This document shows positions 15,408 through 23,000 of a stretch of DNA of 35,184 nt, in pieces. A program made the translations under genes and the position numbers. The first letter of the stretch is position 1; each line of letters opens with the position of its first letter. A model generated the notes under the pieces. The model saw only the letters and a program-made list of their open reading frames with translations, was not told where the DNA came from and searched no databases. Source of the DNA: Bacteroidales bacterium (lineage in GTDB: Bacteria; Bacteroidota; Bacteroidia; Bacteroidales; Marinilabiliaceae); contig JAKSLE010000024.1 in NCBI GenBank assembly GCA_024401365.1, positions 1-35,184 on the forward strand, read 5' to 3'.

Positions 15408-16556
15408 TTAAACACTCTCACTATAGCCCATAGCTATCTTCAGATGTCTTGCTACTCCCATAGGTACATTCTGTATCACTATCTCTATCTTGCTTGTCGC
15501 CAACACATTCTGCTCTGGGTCTATCTCTACCTTCCAGCCTGAGATTTCTTTGTTTTTCTCCATCACTTCCAGGTATCTGTTGCCTTCATTCTTCAGCATC
15601 TCTACACTGTCTCTGGCTATCTGTCCACTCTGTGCATCTATCTCTATGTTGCCTGCCACATATGGTAACAGATAACTTCTTACTCCTCTGGCAGCCTTGT
15701 CCATCGTTCTCACTCTCTCTATCGCATTGTAGTCGCTCTTCTCCACATCCATAGTGTAGGAGTCATTCATATACACTCCCTCATAGCCTACATACATCTT
15801 AGGATACAGCACTCTTTTCTCTTCCAGTGCCTCTCTCTCAGATACTGTCATATCCTGGTACTTCGTACCATCTACCAGCCCTGCTACTCCCATGCCTGTG
15901 TTAAAGTTAGCTACCCAGGCTATACACTCGTTCACCTTTGCTTTACTTACCACTCCTAGCATCACTCCTGCCATTCCTACCACTAGTTCTGCTTCTCTGT
16001 AGTCCTCTGCTATGCTGTCTGTGTCTAGGTCCTCGCCTATGCACACACTTACTCTGTCATAGCCTGCTGTCATTATATCTGGCAGAGCATTGTGGTCTGC
16101 TATCTTTGGACAATACACTACACTCATTGGCTTGTCATCCACCGCCAACTCGTTAGCCACCATCACCATGCTGGTCACAGCACTCTTGCTTATCATCGTC
16201 TCTGGGTCATAGACCACCACCTGTCTTACCTCGCCCTTTGACGCATTCACCACCTCTTTTATCTTTGTGTAATCTACACTGCTGTTATCATATACCCCCA
16301 GATATACTCTCAGCGTTGGATTCACTCTGAATGCCTCTCTCAGATGATAATATATTGCACCCTTATACGTCTGCTTGTCATCTGTAAAGCCCAACATCTC
16401 TGCTTCCTCCAATGTTGATACTCTCTTCACCTCTGTCATACCCTCTGGTATGTCTTCCTGTGGTATATAACACACCAAGGCACTCAACCCATCATTGCTC
16501 GCAGCTACAGGTTTTATGCCTCCATTTCTTCTTTCTATCTTTATTGATGTACTCAT
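15408..16556 (-). CDS. Contractile tail sheath protein (DUF2586-like)
   Basis: 382 residues. The sheath surrounds the tube and contracts at infection, so this is a myovirus. The sequence shows KQTYKGAIYYHLREAFRVNP, the middle domain with VVYDPETMISKSAVTSM, and the C-terminal domain ending MGVARHLKIAMGYSES typical of DUF2586-type sheaths. The ATG overlaps the stop of the spanin gene (16553-16556). Confidence 0.85.
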   Translation of the reverse strand: MSTSIKIERRNGGIKPVAASNDGLSALVCYIPQEDIPEGMTEVKRVSTLEEAEMLGFTDDKQTYKGAIYYHLREAFRVNPTLRVYLGVYDNSSVDYTKIKEVVNASKGEVRQVVVYDPETMISKSAVTSMVMVANELAVDDKPMSVVYCPKIADHNALPDIMTAGYDRVSVCIGEDLDTDSIAEDYREAELVVGMAGVMLGVVSKAKVNECIAWVANFNTGMGVAGLVDGTKYQDMTVSEREALEEKRVLYPKMYVGYEGVYMNDSYTMDVEKSDYNAIERVRTMDKAARGVRSYLLPYVAGNIEIDAQSGQIARDSVEMLKNEGNRYLEVMEKNKEISGWKVEIDPEQNVLATSKIEIVIQNVPMGVARHLKIAMGYSESV

Positions 16557-16939
16557 TTTTTTATCCTTTTTACTATTCTCACTACTATTGGCAACATGCT
16601 CAACACTATCGCTGCCACTATCGTTGTCTTCCAGTCTGTCTTTCTCTCTATCTTTTCATTTTTTATCTCCTTTTCTCTCTCCACTCTGATAGTATCCATC
16701 TGTCTCAGCGTATCCACCTTCCATCTGTCCGTATATCTTACCTGTGACACATACACCGTATCTCCCTTTACCCTATACCATATACTGTCCCGATATACTA
16801 TACTATCTTGCTTCTGAGAGCTATACCTTTGACTGATTTCCTCTCTCTTGCTCACCCTCTCTGTCTTGTTGCTTGCGCAACTCACTATTGACAGGGCAGT
16901 CATTAGCATGAGGACAATCCTTAATCTTGTTAATTGCAT
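16553..16939 (-). CDS. Putative unimolecular spanin (lipoprotein with C-terminal membrane helix)
   Basis: 128 residues. The N-terminus is a lipoprotein signal with lipobox SIVS-C21. Residues 25-100 are a periplasmic region rich in Tyr, Asp, Thr and Val (beta-like, with RYTDRWKVDTLRQMDT). Residues about 103-121 form a membrane helix (TTIVAAIVLSMLPIVVRIV) followed by a basic tail. Lipid anchor in the outer membrane plus one inner-membrane helix is the layout of a u-spanin such as T1 gp11, which fuses the two membranes at lysis. It overlaps the upstream gene by 119 nt in another frame. Confidence 0.72.
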   Translation of the reverse strand: MQLTRLRIVLMLMTALSIVSCASNKTERVSKREEISQRYSSQKQDSIVYRDSIWYRVKGDTVYVSQVRYTDRWKVDTLRQMDTIRVEREKEIKNEKIERKTDWKTTIVAAIVLSMLPIVVRIVKRIKK

Positions 16940-17186
16940 TCCTTAGACTCTTAATCTCTCTTCTCAATCCTCTTACCTCTCTCATCAGAGGATCTCTTAT
17001 ATTCTCATTGAACTCATCTACATAGTCTCTGGCAAGTGACATATTTTTCTGCTCTGTGTCAGCCACGGCACTCTCTGCTTCTGCATCTGCCTTTTTCCTA
17101 GTGGCCTTCACTGTCATCACTCCTACCACAGTGCTCACCATTCCACAGCCTCCTAGCAGATAGTTCACTATTTCCATTACTTCCAT
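16821..17186 (-). CDS. Membrane protein with coiled coil, putative holin or i-spanin-like lysis protein
   Basis: 121 residues. One hydrophobic segment at about 5-28 (IVNYLLGGCGMVSTVVGVMTV), then charged coiled-coil helix (AEAESAVADTEQKNMSLARDY, LRREIKSLRNAINKI) and a CPHANDCP motif. An N-terminal inner-membrane helix with a periplasmic coiled coil is the i-spanin (Rz) plan; the large out-of-frame overlap with the lipoprotein gene (16821-16939) also recalls Rz/Rz1. However, the lipoprotein alone looks like a complete u-spanin, so this could be the holin or an accessory lysis protein. Confidence 0.6.
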   Translation of the reverse strand: MEVMEIVNYLLGGCGMVSTVVGVMTVKATRKKADAEAESAVADTEQKNMSLARDYVDEFNENIRDPLMREVRGLRREIKSLRNAINKIKDCPHANDCPVNSELRKQQDREGEQERGNQSKV

Positions 17187-17206
17187 GGCTACACCGCTTC
17201 CTTTCT

Positions 17207-17452
17207 CTATGCCTCGTATCTCTCTACCTTGCCTTTTCTCTTCTTAGCACAGTTCTTGGCATCTGATTCTCTTTTGAACCAGGTTTCACCTACTTTATAC
17301 ACGACTTTTATGCCCTCTTTTCTCATCACCTCCTTAGCCTCTAGCTGCAGATCTTTCTCCGCCATTTCCTGCTTTGGTGAGTTGTCTTTTTCTTCTTTCT
17401 CCGCCATTTCTTTTTCTACTTTTTCTGGCACTTTTTCTTCTTTTTCTTTCAT
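17207..17452 (-). CDS. Small Glu/Lys-rich protein, unknown function
   Basis: 81 residues. Residues 1-48 are almost entirely Glu, Lys and a few Met/Pro (low complexity, disordered or helical). Residues 50-81 form a small conserved-looking part (IKVVYKVGETWFKRESDAKNC). It sits between the tail-terminator and lysis genes. No family recognised. Confidence 0.6.
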   Translation of the reverse strand: MKEKEEKVPEKVEKEMAEKEEKDNSPKQEMAEKDLQLEAKEVMRKEGIKVVYKVGETWFKRESDAKNCAKKRKGKVERYEA

Positions 17453-17465
17453 CTTATTTCTCTCT

Positions 17466-17918
17466 CTATTTATTATATCTCTTAGGCCTTGGCTGATGCA
17501 CTGTACATCTGTATCGGCTCACCATCTTTACATATCTTTTGCCCCACTCTGCTTTTTTTGTAGCCACTCGTGTCATTCCTGTAAAGGTCTCTCCACTCCT
17601 TCTCTCCAGAGCTTCATAGACTCTATCTTGCCATCCCAGCTTGTCCAGTGCACCCTCTACACCTTCAGCCCTTATATATGTCTCCTCACCTCGCCCCAGA
17701 TATACCTGTATCTCTACCTCTATGTCGCCATACTGTTTTCCAGTGGCAGTCTTCCAGTCCACATCGCCTACACCTATCAGTACCGCAGGCATTGGCATCG
17801 GAAACTCTTCTCTCTCCCTCTGCAGCTGGTCTTTCTCTATATCTATCCATTTTATCTCTGGTATATATTCTTTCAGACACTTGGCGACACTCTTGTATAT
17901 CTCTGCTTGGTAGTTCAT
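17466..17918 (-). CDS. Tail terminator/completion protein (Mu gp37 position)
   Basis: 150 residues starting MNYQAEIYKSVAKCLKEYIPEIKWID. The N-terminal helix followed by beta strands (PMPAVLIGVGDVDWK, DIEVEIQVYLGR) and a second helical hairpin matches the fold of tail terminator proteins and it is encoded directly downstream of the major capsid gene. In Bacteroidota Mu-like phages this position holds the tail terminator. Assignment rests on pattern and position. Confidence 0.68.
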   Translation of the reverse strand: MNYQAEIYKSVAKCLKEYIPEIKWIDIEKDQLQREREEFPMPMPAVLIGVGDVDWKTATGKQYGDIEVEIQVYLGRGEETYIRAEGVEGALDKLGWQDRVYEALERRSGETFTGMTRVATKKAEWGKRYVKMVSRYRCTVHQPRPKRYNK

Positions 17919-17921
17919 CTC

Positions 17922-18974
17922 TTAGCCTGGTAAGTTAGTTGATTCTTTATAGATTAGACCAGTGTATCTATGACCACTCATCTGACATCCTGCCTTGAAT
18001 CTGTGTTGGAAGCCTATCTCGTATGCTCTACCTTCTGTGTTCACACTCTTGTCTTTGTAGAACATCTCCATAGTGCCACCTGCTCTATATACTTCCTGAC
18101 CACAGAAGAATAGTGCTGCTGGTAATCCATTTATTGCTCCTTGTTCTTCTTTTTCGACAGTACCATTTCCTGTCTTAACTTGTAAGCCAAGGTTATCTCC
18201 CATGCTCTTTTCTATCTTTATACCATAGTAGTTCACCACCTTAGGTTCTATGATACCATTGTTCTGCTGATAGCTTAGCTGACCCTTCAGTATTGTGTTG
18301 CTATTCACCAGTTCCCACCACCAGTCACTAGGCAGTACAAGCACTCTCTTACCTTCTGGGAAGTGCATTCTGTCAGCTCTCTGTGCCAGTGCCACCACAT
18401 CATCTATTGTCATCATCTTATATCCTTTACTGTCTGCAGCACCACTCGTTGGCATGAAGATAGTCTTGTTTCCTTCTGTTTCTGGAGCTATATTATATGC
18501 TGCATCTCTTATCTCTTGCTTCATGATGCTGTCAGCACTCTTTCTTGTATAATATTTTATCTTATCAAATGGTAAGGCATGCAGCCAGATATTTCTTATC
18601 TTGTAGTTCTGTGAGTCGTACACATCCAGCTCTTCACTATGTACTGTCTCTTCTGGTTCTACACTATCTATATCTTCTGTTGTATTCTTATACACCTCTG
18701 GGTCCGCTCCCCCTTCAGGAAAGTTTATCACCTGTGCATCTGTCACAAAGCTTGACAGATCTTCTGCATTATTCAGCCATGTGTCTATCTTCTCATATTC
18801 TTCCTTCAGACTTGACAAGAAGACACTCTTCTGTGTTGCCAATGGTGATAGTGCCAATGACACTCCCCCCACTTCTTCCACATCATGACCCATCACTGCC
18901 ATTACCACTCCTACGGCTACTACAGCCACCAGTAGCATCCATGATACTACACTCTTCATTCTTTCTTTTTTCAT
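17922..18974 (-). CDS. Major capsid protein with an unusual N-terminal hydrophobic segment
   Basis: 350 residues. Central and C-terminal parts look like an HK97-fold capsid protein of the Bacteroidota Mu-like type (KSADSIMKQEIRDAAYNIAPE, DDVVALAQRADRMHFPEGKRVLVLPSDWW, ending with GFQHRFKAGCQMSGHRYTGLIY). Position next to the protease/scaffold agrees. The N-terminus is odd: residues 10-30 (WMLLVAVVAVGVVMAVMG) would make a membrane helix or signal, followed by a delta-domain-like stretch. It may be removed by the prohead protease. The start is supported by spacing to the upstream gene (27 nt). Confidence 0.8.
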   Translation of the reverse strand: MKKERMKSVVSWMLLVAVVAVGVVMAVMGHDVEEVGGVSLALSPLATQKSVFLSSLKEEYEKIDTWLNNAEDLSSFVTDAQVINFPEGGADPEVYKNTTEDIDSVEPEETVHSEELDVYDSQNYKIRNIWLHALPFDKIKYYTRKSADSIMKQEIRDAAYNIAPETEGNKTIFMPTSGAADSKGYKMMTIDDVVALAQRADRMHFPEGKRVLVLPSDWWWELVNSNTILKGQLSYQQNNGIIEPKVVNYYGIKIEKSMGDNLGLQVKTGNGTVEKEEQGAINGLPAALFFCGQEVYRAGGTMEMFYKDKSVNTEGRAYEIGFQHRFKAGCQMSGHRYTGLIYKESTNLPG

Positions 18975-19001
18975 CTTTCTTTCTCTTTTTTTTGTTATCT
19001 A

Positions 19002-19493
19002 CTATTCACCTAGGTTCAATCCTTTACTCTTGCACTCTTTTTCCCAGCTATTCACCAGCTGTTCATACTTCTTAGGCTCTTTCTCCTGCATGCTTAGCAA
19101 TCCCTTCTGGTCTTTCTTATACCAGTCCAGATATGTCCAGCCTGCTCTCTCATCTTGCTGTTCTTGCTTCTCGCCGTGCTGAAATCTTTTCAGTTCCTCT
19201 GCCAGCTGTCTGCCTTCTGTGCCTTCCCCTTTCTTTTCAGAAGGTTCTTTTTCTTCTTTTCCTTCTACCACCTCTCTAGCTTGTAGCATCATTTCAGTAG
19301 TCTCATAGTCTAGCATCGCCAGCTTTTCCAGATGTTCTACTTCCTTTTCTCCTACCACACCTCTACTCTTGTGTATCGCTAGCAGGTTCTTCACATTGAT
19401 CTTTTTCTGTTTCTCCAGCTCGAGTCTCATAGCCTCCATCTCTGGGTTCTTCTGTACATCTTGTACTTTTTCTTCTTTTTCTTTCTTTTCCAT
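19002..19493 (-). CDS. Possible nested scaffold protein (in-frame internal start)
   Basis: An ATG at 19493 begins MEKKEKEEKVQDVQKN exactly where the protease domain ends and the coiled-coil scaffold begins, preceded by an A-rich stretch like other starts in this phage. This would give a 163-residue scaffold, parallel to Mu I/Z. Separate expression is inference. Confidence 0.45.
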   Translation of the reverse strand: MEKKEKEEKVQDVQKNPEMEAMRLELEKQKKINVKNLLAIHKSRGVVGEKEVEHLEKLAMLDYETTEMMLQAREVVEGKEEKEPSEKKGEGTEGRQLAEELKRFQHGEKQEQQDERAGWTYLDWYKKDQKGLLSMQEKEPKKYEQLVNSWEKECKSKGLNLGE

Positions 19494-19976
19494 TTTTTTT
19501 GTAATTATTGATAGTTTGTATTCACTTCCATCCATATTCAGCAGCTTCACCGCGTTGGCATTCCCTGGTAGTGTCACCACACTTACCTCCAATAGCTCAC
19601 TCTTTACTATCGTAGGATATTTCTGTCCTGGCAGTAGCAGCGACTCATCTTCACTCTCCTCTATAGGTACTATATGTATGCTCACCGCATTCATAAATCC
19701 ATCCTTATACTTCCAGTACAGCTTCACCGCCTCTTCGTCATTTTTGTCAAATACCAGCGTACCCAACAGCTGTCCTTTCTCCACTCTCACATTCTCCCAT
19801 CTGCCCACTGGCACGCTCCACGTGTCATGCTGTCTTATCGCTATGGGATTCTTTAGAAAGTTCTCCAGGTTCAGACCACTCAATAGCAGTCTCCATTTCT
19901 TCCTGTTCACCTCTTCATCTGCCATCACGAAGTTTATCTCCAACTTCTCTGGCAACTTTCTCTCATTTTCTCTCAT
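19002..19976 (-). CDS. Prohead protease with C-terminal scaffold
   Basis: About 324 residues from the ATG at 19976, which lies just downstream of the mapped promoter; an upstream ATG in frame at 20132 would precede the promoter and is rejected. Residues 1-165 are an S78/U35-type prohead protease: His50 in IRQHDTWSVPVGRW and Ser99 in MNAVSIHIVP are the expected catalytic residues, and ELLEVSVVTLPGNANAV is the family signature. Residues 165-324 are long charged helix (scaffold), ending SWEKECKSKGLNLGE. In Mu the scaffold gpZ is made from an in-frame start within the protease gene I. Confidence 0.82.
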   Translation of the reverse strand: MRENERKLPEKLEINFVMADEEVNRKKWRLLLSGLNLENFLKNPIAIRQHDTWSVPVGRWENVRVEKGQLLGTLVFDKNDEEAVKLYWKYKDGFMNAVSIHIVPIEESEDESLLLPGQKYPTIVKSELLEVSVVTLPGNANAVKLLNMDGSEYKLSIITKKMEKKEKEEKVQDVQKNPEMEAMRLELEKQKKINVKNLLAIHKSRGVVGEKEVEHLEKLAMLDYETTEMMLQAREVVEGKEEKEPSEKKGEGTEGRQLAEELKRFQHGEKQEQQDERAGWTYLDWYKKDQKGLLSMQEKEPKKYEQLVNSWEKECKSKGLNLGE

Positions 19977-19998
19977 TTTTTCTTCTTTTTTTCGCTTG

Positions 19999-20031
19999 CA
20001 AAGATACATTAGCTTTCTTTTCCTTTTCAAA
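19999..20031 (-). promoter_or_regulatory. Leftward late promoter (head and tail operon)
   Basis: Minus strand: TTTG (20031-20028), 21 bp, TATCTTTG (20006-19999). Matches the host consensus and gives a short leader to the protease ATG at 19976. The right arm of the promoter touches the inverted repeat at 20036-20090. Confidence 0.78.
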
Positions 20032-20035
20032 AAAA

Positions 20036-20090
20036 TCCGTACGGTCGGATTTTCTTCCGTTGATAGCGTATTTTCTTCCGACCGTGCGGA
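20036..20090. promoter_or_regulatory. Operator-like inverted repeat between the divergent late promoters
   Basis: TCCGTACGGTCGGA at 20036-20049 and TCCGACCGTGCGGA at 20077-20090 are inverted copies with one mismatch. Inside, TTTTCTTCCG occurs at 20050-20059 and 20071-20080, a direct repeat with a 21-bp period. The structure lies between the two late promoters and is a strong candidate for the binding site of a late regulator that controls both operons. Confidence 0.75.
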
Positions 20091-20119
20091 CTTTTTTCCT
20101 TTTTGTTTTCTCCATTTTC

Positions 20120-20127
20120 TAACTTTG
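20120..20127 (+). promoter_or_regulatory. -7 element of the rightward late promoter (packaging operon)
   Basis: TAACTTTG matches TAnnTTTG, 25 bp upstream of the TerS start. No TTG occurs at the standard distance (nearest gap 14 bp), so this promoter probably depends on a factor bound at the inverted repeat 30 bp upstream. Confidence 0.6.
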
Positions 20128-20151
20128 CACACAAAAAAAAATCATAAAATT

Positions 20152-20631
20152 ATGCCAAAACTATCAAAACAAGAGACAGAGCTTCGCCGTCAGCAAGCTC
20201 GTGATTTATATGTTAAGGGCTTCGACTGCTCTACCATAGCAGACCTGCTCAATATGAGTGTTACCACTATCAATAAGTGGGCAGACTTGCTCAACTTCGA
20301 GCAGGCAAAAAAAGCCCGCAGTATCACCTTGTCAGAGATGAGAGAAACCATCCTTGACTCTTTCCAGAAGCTCAAAGCTGGTGAGAAACCCTCCATCTCT
20401 CCTGATGCAGCTGCCAAGTACGCTAAAGCTTTTGAGCAGCTATCAGATCATAAAAGATGTCTGCCACACTTCTTCGAGGCTTTTGAAGTCCTGACAGATA
20501 GACTAACTCTTCTCGTTCAGAACGCCTCCTCCAAGGCTGACAGGGAGTTCAACCTCTCTTGCCTCAAACATGTCCGTGAGGTCTCTGATCAGATACTTAC
20601 AGAGATTACCAATGAATCTATTAACAATTAA
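20152..20631 (+). CDS. Terminase small subunit (Mu gp27 / DUF1804-like)
   Basis: 159 residues from ATG 20152 (an in-frame open stretch upstream lacks a good start downstream of the promoter). Residues 5-45 are a helix-turn-helix (QARDLYVKGFDCSTIADLLNMSVTTINKWADLL) for DNA recognition; the rest is helical oligomerisation region. The small subunit picks the packaging site and activates the large subunit. It is the first gene of the rightward late operon, as expected. Confidence 0.82.
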   Translation: MPKLSKQETELRRQQARDLYVKGFDCSTIADLLNMSVTTINKWADLLNFEQAKKARSITLSEMRETILDSFQKLKAGEKPSISPDAAAKYAKAFEQLSDHKRCLPHFFEAFEVLTDRLTLLVQNASSKADREFNLSCLKHVREVSDQILTEITNESINN

Positions 20632-20645
20632 ATACCATTTAACCT

Positions 20646-20888
20646 ATGATTAAATCCATTAAAAAAATCCTGGTAGCACTATATTATCGCTACCTCTATT
20701 ACAAAGCTCAGAAACTTGCCAACCATCTTCACTGCAAGGTCTACTGCCTGCGCATCAAGGATAAACCTATACTCCTTACTCGTGACCGCATGCTCTACCT
20801 GCGCAAGAAGCGTGTTCTTCGTCGCAACATATCTTCATACGACCTTGCTCGTATGTCATTGTTTACCGTCTTACCTAAGAATAAATAA
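20646..20888 (+). CDS. Small basic protein between TerS and TerL
   Basis: 80 residues, very basic (MIKSIKKILVALYYRYLYYKAQKL...), with a Lys/Arg-rich centre (YLRKKRVLRRNISSYDL). It is 14 nt after TerS and 2 nt before TerL. No known family recognised. Its basic, Tyr-rich N-terminal helix suggests binding to nucleic acid or membrane surface. Confidence 0.65.
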   Translation: MIKSIKKILVALYYRYLYYKAQKLANHLHCKVYCLRIKDKPILLTRDRMLYLRKKRVLRRNISSYDLARMSLFTVLPKNK

Positions 20889-20890
20889 CT

Positions 20891-22525
20891 ATGGCACTTA
20901 CCAACAAACAATTACAATCTCTCCTTGAACGCTACCAGCAGCGCACAGCCTCTATTCGCTCTGCCTCTGTAGATAGCCTTATCCAGGAGACCTCCTCGCA
21001 GAAAGAGGCTCGTATCAAACACCTGCTCAAACCAGAGAACTACGCCGAGTTCTTCGACTACTACTTTGGCGTCGGCTCCTCTCTACCGCTGTCGGATCAC
21101 CCTTCAGCACCTTTCCATGTAGATATATACAAAGACCTATACCATAAAGACTTTCTAACTCTTTTCAACCTTATCTTCCGTGGTGGAGCCAAGTCCACCC
21201 ATGGAAACCTCGGCTACCCTTTTGCTCTCAAGCAGTCTCACAAGGCTCGCTTCTTCCTCGTCGTAGGTGCCAACGAGGTTCGTGCCGCCATGCTTCTGCA
21301 AGACCTGCAGCTACAGCTGGAGCACAACCGTCGCATCATCGACGACTTCGGTCCTCAGAAGTCCTACGGTAACTGGGCTGATGGTCAGTTCGAGACTCTC
21401 GACCACTGCACCTTTATGTCACTCGGTATCGACCAGCCTGCTCGTGGTCTTCGTGCCAACGGTGTAAGACTTGAGTATGTCTCTATCGATGACATAGAAG
21501 ACCCTAAGCGTGCTATGAATACAGACCTCTGCCAGGAATATGCCAACAAGGTTACTGGTGACATCCAGGGAGCTTTCTCCCTCACATCTGAGCGTACTAT
21601 TATCAACAACAACTACTTCGTAGAAGGTGGCTTCATATCCGAGTTGCTCAAGCGTAAAGGCTTCGACATGCGACGCATCGACACTCGACACAACAATATC
21701 ATACGTCACCCTCTATCACACCTCTATCAGATCAACCTGACAGACAAATACTATACAGACATATCCCCTGACTCTACAGACTGGCACCCTTCTTGGGATC
21801 GCTTCTCCAGGGAGTACTGCCTGCGTAAGGTAGAATCGCTGAAAAATGATAAAGCCACCCTATCCAATGAGTACTACAATACTCCTGTCAAACTCGGCAA
21901 ACTCTTCAAACCCTCTATGATTCATTGGATCAAACCACTACCTCTGGAGCAGTATGACCTTATCATAGACTTCTGGGACTTCTCCTATTCTGCCAAAGGC
22001 GACACCAAAGCCATGGCTCGCATAGGTTGCAAAGCCTCTCGTCTTACCCTGCTGGACATCTTCTGTCGCAACTGCGACATAGAGGTAGCCCTTCAGGAGT
22101 GTTTCTCTTCTGGTAAGGAGGTCTTAAAACACAACCCTTCCTACCTACCTCTATATGATGCTAACGTGGCTCAGCAGGCTATCTACACTCCTATCCTGGC
22201 AGATGCCGCTACTCGCTACCACGCTTCCATCATTCCTCAACCTACTCACAACTCTACCGACAAATATACCAAGATTTCCATAACCCTTGGCTCCGCTCTC
22301 ATCTCTGGTCAGCTCTTCTTCTCAGAGAAGATTCTTGACCACCCAGACTGGAATGAAGCCTCACATCAGCTTTTCTCCTTCGAGAAAGGTTCCAAGACAC
22401 ACGACGACTTCCCTGATGCCCTTGCTGAAGCTATAGGTAATGCCCGTGCCAACTATTCTGCAGAATATACTGGCTCATCTTTCCGCCCTATCATAGGCAC
22501 CAGAAAACGAAAATCAAAATATTAA
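20891..22525 (+). CDS. Terminase large subunit (Mu gp28-like)
   Basis: 544 residues. ATP-driven packaging motor and nuclease. Walker A-like motif RGGAKST at 97-103 (viral-terminase form), Walker B VSIDDIED around residues 198-204, and the RNase H-like nuclease in the C-terminal half with first acidic residue in LIIDFWDFS (about 360) and last in HDDFPDALAEAI (near 510). The C-terminal tail is basic (RKRKSKY). Length and order after TerS agree with Mu-like headful packaging. Confidence 0.93.
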   Translation: MALTNKQLQSLLERYQQRTASIRSASVDSLIQETSSQKEARIKHLLKPENYAEFFDYYFGVGSSLPLSDHPSAPFHVDIYKDLYHKDFLTLFNLIFRGGAKSTHGNLGYPFALKQSHKARFFLVVGANEVRAAMLLQDLQLQLEHNRRIIDDFGPQKSYGNWADGQFETLDHCTFMSLGIDQPARGLRANGVRLEYVSIDDIEDPKRAMNTDLCQEYANKVTGDIQGAFSLTSERTIINNNYFVEGGFISELLKRKGFDMRRIDTRHNNIIRHPLSHLYQINLTDKYYTDISPDSTDWHPSWDRFSREYCLRKVESLKNDKATLSNEYYNTPVKLGKLFKPSMIHWIKPLPLEQYDLIIDFWDFSYSAKGDTKAMARIGCKASRLTLLDIFCRNCDIEVALQECFSSGKEVLKHNPSYLPLYDANVAQQAIYTPILADAATRYHASIIPQPTHNSTDKYTKISITLGSALISGQLFFSEKILDHPDWNEASHQLFSFEKGSKTHDDFPDALAEAIGNARANYSAEYTGSSFRPIIGTRKRKSKY

Positions 22526-22548
22526 AAAATAGAAAAATAGTTATTATT

Positions 22549-22977
22549 ATGTTTACATCCAAAGAAGAACTTATTACAGTTATGCCGCTGTCCCTCGCTG
22601 ATGCTCTTACATCATGTGAGGACCATATCATAGAGCAGATCATCCGTGAGTCTATCGCTGTGATGACATCCTACCTGTCCACCTACTACGACACCGATGC
22701 CATCTTCTCCGCCACTGGCTCAGAGCGTAATCTCACCGTTCTCAAATACCTCAAAGACATCATCGTCTATGAGCTCTACCGCTCACACACACACGATTCT
22801 GCCAACGAGGTAGCCACAGAGAGATACTCCTCTGCTATGCAGTGGCTGCGTGATCTCAATACTGGCACTCTATCAGACAACTCCTTGCCTCTTAGACCAG
22901 AGCCAGACAATCAGGACCCTGCCACCTCTGGCAATGTGCGCTTCGGCGGTGGCACACATTATCCATCAAGATATTAA
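22549..22977 (+). CDS. Mu gp36-like protein (DUF1320)
   Basis: 142 residues starting MFTSKEELITVMPLSLADALTSC. The helical pattern and the central KYLKDIIVYELYRSH...ERYSSAMQWLRDLNTG match DUF1320/gp36-type head-tail connector proteins. Here it is placed between TerL and portal rather than after the capsid gene as in Mu. Its function is head completion or connector. Confidence 0.75.
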   Translation: MFTSKEELITVMPLSLADALTSCEDHIIEQIIRESIAVMTSYLSTYYDTDAIFSATGSERNLTVLKYLKDIIVYELYRSHTHDSANEVATERYSSAMQWLRDLNTGTLSDNSLPLRPEPDNQDPATSGNVRFGGGTHYPSRY

Positions 22978-23000
22978 CCCTTTAAAAAAAATATAGCATT

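Noticed and set aside
19977-20132. Upstream extension of the protease gene to ATG 20132
   Set aside because: It would run through the late operator and start upstream of a strong consensus promoter; the translated part is low-complexity Lys/Arg sequence.
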